Source: Rossellomorea aquimaris (GTDB taxonomy: Bacteria; Bacillota; Bacilli; Bacillales; Bacillaceae_B). From it: a stretch of DNA of 64,000 nucleotides. The stretch is taken from positions 1 through 64,000 of the forward strand of contig NZ_JAIVAT010000008.1 of assembly GCF_020172085.1 (NCBI RefSeq). Reading direction: 5' to 3'. Positions within the stretch are counted from its first letter, which is position 1. Each line of letters starts with the position of its first letter. The notes beneath the pieces are model-generated. The model was not told the origin of the DNA, searched no databases, and saw only the letters and a program-made list of their open reading frames with translations. Position numbers and translations under genes: made by a program. Below, piece by piece: positions 62,201 through 64,000 of the stretch.

Positions 62201-63473
62201 CACCTTCAGCTTTAAATACACGCATCCCTACAAGCTCAGCCCCAGGTGCTACCCCTTCACCGGCAACGGCTCCAAATTCATTCTCCCTAGCCGGACCATT
62301 TGCCGCTGAAATACCTGATACGTGGGAACCATGACCGTTGAAATCCGTGAATAGGTTAATTTTCTTCAAACCGGCCCCGAACCAGTCTAACTCCATATCA
62401 TTTACACGGAAGTTTGCACCAGCCTTTTTATCTGTTACATCAATATCAAACGTACCTGTTTCATTGTTCATGTACGCTGTTTCATCAGTAAAGTCCATAT
62501 CCATGTCGGTATCGATATATACTTTATCTCCCGCCAGTAGTACCGAGAAATTATCAGAATTATTCTCTTCTGTACCACTGGTCCCATCTGCATTTAAATC
62601 CTGGTTAGTCCAGTAAGGGCTACCTTTCGGCTCAGGATTTGGCTCGAATGCCGTCATCCCTAAGTAAAACTTATCATCCGAAGCGTCTAAACCTGCAGTA
62701 TTATATGTAGAGTCTCCAACAGTTACGCTGTCACCCTCAGCATGCCCACCATCAAATAGCACATCACCTTCAGATAGCAAGTTGATTCCATCACCCAGAT
62801 ACTTTTTATAACGGTCTTCAATACCGTACGAAATATTACGAGTCGAAATGGTATAATCCCTTACTGCCACAATTTTGGAATCACCATATTTACGTGTTCC
62901 CTCTTCTAATCCCTCTGTAAAAGATTCATGACCTGGATCCGGGCCCGAATCGATGATACCGATGCGTACTCCGCTACCATCAAACTTATCATGAAAATCA
63001 TCTACTCCTGTAGGTGCATGGGTTTCTGCCTGATCAGGCTTTACCACAGCATCCTCGACTACTGTATTTTGACCTTTCACTGCCAATTCAGGATCATTTA
63101 CAGTATCCAGCTGAATTTCAGCATTTTTACCCACAGTTCGAACACTCTTTAAGTCGAGAATATCCATTACTTTACGTGTGGGTACATCAGCTAAATAAAC
63201 ATAATTCTTATAGTTTTGCTTGACCTTAACTCCAAGCTTCTCTAATTCACCTGTCGCATCCGACTTTCCGTTCCCTACAATTACAAGCTCCTGAACGGCT
63301 TGTTCACTCATAGAAAGTGCCACAACTTCCGAGAGATTTGAAACCTTGAATTTTTTAGTTTCCTGTAAAGCAGCATCTGCTTTCTCAGGATTGTAGGTTG
63401 CTACTCCAGCGAAAGAAGAAGCTACTAGTGTAGCACTAGCCATTACTGAAAATACCTTTTTCTTAAACGTCAA
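59238..63473 (-). CDS. Large secreted subtilase (Vpr-like) with calcium-type insert and three CWB2 repeats
   Basis: 1411 residues. Signal ~1-35, propeptide ~40-125, S8 domain with Asp175 (GIIDSGPDP), His381 (GHGSHVSG), Asn490 (SAGNSGPG) and Ser584 (GTSMSSP). The Asp-His gap is 206 residues, against some 35 in subtilisin. The insert holds Asp-rich, Ca2+-loop-like stretches (DLNADGTSG, DTDMDMDFTD). After the catalytic domain come Fn3- and pre-peptidase C-like beta modules (~650-1080), then three CWB2 repeats (~1105-1411). It starts at a TTG behind GGGGGAAAAGGGA. Its leader can fold into a hairpin at the 5' end of the mRNA. Confidence 0.92.
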   Translation of the reverse strand: MTFKKKVFSVMASATLVASSFAGVATYNPEKADAALQETKKFKVSNLSEVVALSMSEQAVQELVIVGNGKSDATGELEKLGVKVKQNYKNYVYLADVPTRKVMDILDLKSVRTVGKNAEIQLDTVNDPELAVKGQNTVVEDAVVKPDQAETHAPTGVDDFHDKFDGSGVRIGIIDSGPDPGHESFTEGLEEGTRKYGDSKIVAVRDYTISTRNISYGIEDRYKKYLGDGINLLSEGDVLFDGGHAEGDSVTVGDSTYNTAGLDASDDKFYLGMTAFEPNPEPKGSPYWTNQDLNADGTSGTEENNSDNFSVLLAGDKVYIDTDMDMDFTDETAYMNNETGTFDIDVTDKKAGANFRVNDMELDWFGAGLKKINLFTDFNGHGSHVSGISAANGPARENEFGAVAGEGVAPGAELVGMRVFKAEGGAPTFSIQKAMVDAALPESKGGFGVDVANLSLGSSPDLNDGMGSYGELMSVLSEDTDIVFVTSAGNSGPGADTVGSPGDVAPIISVGAHITADMWAKEYNYYPYGKNADGSPKEGQGLWYFSSVGPNEAGNQKPDIVGPGSAYAAHPVQNGPYVVMQGTSMSSPYVAGAVALLKSAAEKDRIPFNYEIAREALIQTANHLDGYNRAQEGGGLIDVPAAYEYLRKNFVTDIKEVDVTVYHGEKVSGGPGLYVRNKEIPETVEVLVENKSDEDKSLNVSPTGDWIKPSVSKIDLKAGESKTITVDYDASKLETGVNAETLIFDDASTPYVEARSAQTIITGYEFNQDNRFRFREEGEVQSSKTNGYTFDVKPGVSEVRFSLNALSENNDYKGRVRAIVFNPDGVEVSEFQGYAGYGAGGLGVEDHVFKSPKPGVWEVHVYGTSGPKEGKEINKYQLEAVVQDVVAEPGKIDLGKAAPGSEFKKSATFSNYLSEARDVKVVGVPFSTPKISSDKVEVPGKNQFYHQEIKVKNNVSLEIQTSNPSHATDDVDLYLKDSKGNRIAMSAGATSDEKISLTSLTDGTYTIEIEGYATMDPTTTLDLTINEFGVLSPGEKGEGKVEVDAAQTLKVGKSLTADVNVTTPSESMNSIAAVYLLDTKTEEVLSLLPIKVDGDMITEVSGEDRIGTAIEVSKKLHKDGFAEDHKYKTVILSTGYNFPDSLSAGPLASAIDAPILPVGSDGKLSKEVLDEIKRLGAENVYILGGEAAVSSEVYTQLNGISINSSDIERLKTEEMPNRYGTNLAIVSKLKELGFTGNGVFVATGKNFADALSAASIAGANEMPIILTDGEELSDEAKALLEDEKVFVLGGKEAIAENVVTEAKKVAVDVKRLSGVNRYGTLTAILSEFAGTTEKLYVASGQNFPDALSAAPLVTDNDGLLLLVDPSELPKEVDSFLTKYLYQNKISSITVLGGKAAVSEDAREDLQKKVTK

Positions 63474-63505
63474 TCCCTTTTCCCCCTTGATAGATTAATA
63501 GTAAT

Positions 63506-63560
63506 AGTTCGAAACACACCGTACTTTCCAAAAAAATATAATTATGGAAATATTCGAACT
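63506..63560 (-). promoter_or_regulatory. Leader hairpin at the 5' end of the Vpr-like protease mRNA
   Basis: AGTTCGAA (63506-63513) pairs perfectly with TTCGAACT (63553-63560), with an inner stem TTTCCA/TGGAAA (63525-63530 and 63545-63550). The predicted transcription start (~63563) lies at the base of the stem. This resembles the 5' stem-loop of B. subtilis aprE mRNA that protects the transcript. Confidence 0.5.
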
Positions 63561-63569
63561 CTAATTTCC

Positions 63570-63598
63570 ATTTTAGTCTCACTTAGTTCTTTAGTCAA
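63570..63598 (-). promoter_or_regulatory. Promoter of the Vpr-like protease gene
   Basis: Minus-strand -35 TTGACT (63593-63598), 17 bp spacer, -10 TAAAAT (63570-63575). Confidence 0.7.
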
Positions 63599-63694
63599 CA
63601 AAAGTAGACGATATTTTCAGAAAAAACACTATATTCTACCTAATATTTTATCCTTTTTAGTAGTGAGGTATAAGGATTGCTATTTCGGGAATAT

Positions 63695-63723
63695 AAAAAA
63701 AGTTACTTACAAAAGTAAGCAAC
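63695..63723 (-). terminator. Terminator of the edge NlpC/P60 gene
   Basis: On the minus strand, GTTGCTTAC/GTAAGTAAC (63702-63710 and 63715-63723) forms a stem followed by seven T. Confidence 0.9.
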
Positions 63724-63734
63724 TTCTTAACCTA

Positions 63735-64000
63735 TTAATTTATGACTTTAACCGCTCCTAAATAACGAGGTTTCCAATACACATTTCCCATACTGGTAAT
63801 CTCTACTCCATCATTTCCAGCATGAATGAATTGATTCCCACCGATATAGATCCCGCCATGAGATGGTCCTGGTTTATAGGTTTCAAACATTACGATATCT
63901 CCAACCTCTGGAGAATTTGATCGGCTTCCAAAATTCCAGATGTCCGATGTCGTTCTAGGTAAGTCAATATCATATTTATCATATACAAAGTTTAAATAAC
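63735..64000 (-). CDS. NlpC/P60 family hydrolase, C-terminal part (runs off the window)
   Basis: The last 87 residues of a protein whose stop codon (TAA) is at 63735. The visible part has DLPRTTSD, PEVGDIVMFETY, SHGGIYIGGNQFIHAG and a final YWKPRYLGAVKVIN, the C-terminal half of the NlpC/P60 fold with its two His residues. The catalytic Cys would lie beyond the right edge. Probably a secreted peptidoglycan endopeptidase like the LysM-P60 enzyme at 23181-24083. Confidence 0.85.
   Translation of the reverse strand, partial: YLNFVYDKYDIDLPRTTSDIWNFGSRSNSPEVGDIVMFETYKPGPSHGGIYIGGNQFIHAGNDGVEITSMGNVYWKPRYLGAVKVIN

Noticed and set aside
37290-63473. CWB2 repeats considered as a DNA repeat or CRISPR-like array
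   Set aside because: The repetition is at the protein level (about 90-100 residues, diverged); there are no short identical DNA repeats with spacers.

Overview
The window reads as chromosomal DNA of a spore-forming, low-to-moderate GC Bacillaceae; Rossellomorea or a near relative of Bacillus is my guess from gene content. Signs are strong AGGAGG ribosome sites, frequent TTG/GTG starts, sigma-A type promoters, degS-degU, treP-treA-treR, tagO, gtaB and tuaD-type ugd, a Spo0E-family peptide, and a dense array of tRNA genes beside a 16S gene. No prophage, insertion sequence or CRISPR array was seen.

Layout. 1-36 is the 5' end of a 16S rRNA gene (minus strand). 334-2816 holds 24 minus-strand tRNA genes that read toward the 16S gene. 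Tandem promoters precede both the tRNA array and the 16S gene. 3170-14975 carries a PhoD-like phosphatase, small membrane proteins, a secreted two-headed amylopullulanase (1856 aa) under LacI-type operators, and a membrane protein ending in a GDYXXLXY domain. 15144-18203 is a DUF1672 lipoprotein followed 9 bp later by a lipase-like protein with an N-terminal catalytic domain and a long helical C-terminal part. This arrangement recalls the type VII secreted lipase toxin TslA and its DUF1672 lipoprotein partner TilA of Staphylococcus aureus, and is the most interesting locus in the window. 18610-21655 is a pair of OppB/OppC-like permeases divergent from an XRE-TPR (RNPP-like) regulator. 22183-25459 holds cell-envelope genes, a decayed gene and two small membrane proteins.

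25560-32317 is the trehalose region: treP, treA and treR, with treR separated from treA by an approximately 2.3 kb insert of unrelated small genes including a Spo0E-like phosphatase. 32665-34514 is degU-degS, followed by yvyE and tagO.

37290-64000 is a cell-surface region. Five secreted proteins (SpoIID/LytB type, amidase, lytic transglycosylase, and two subtilases) each end in three CWB2 cell-wall-binding repeats. They surround a teichuronic-acid or exopolysaccharide gene set (gtaB, ugd, glycosyltransferases, Wzy-like polymerase, Wzx-like flippase), an LTA-synthase-like enzyme and an LCP ligase. TagO makes the lipid-linked first sugar; GtaB and Ugd make UDP-glucose and UDP-glucuronate; the glycosyltransferases, flippase and polymerase build and export a glycan; the LCP protein probably attaches glycans to the wall; and the CWB2 proteins dock onto such polymers. 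An NlpC/P60 gene runs off the right edge.

All family calls come from reading motifs, without database searches. Residue numbers for the long proteins are approximate.
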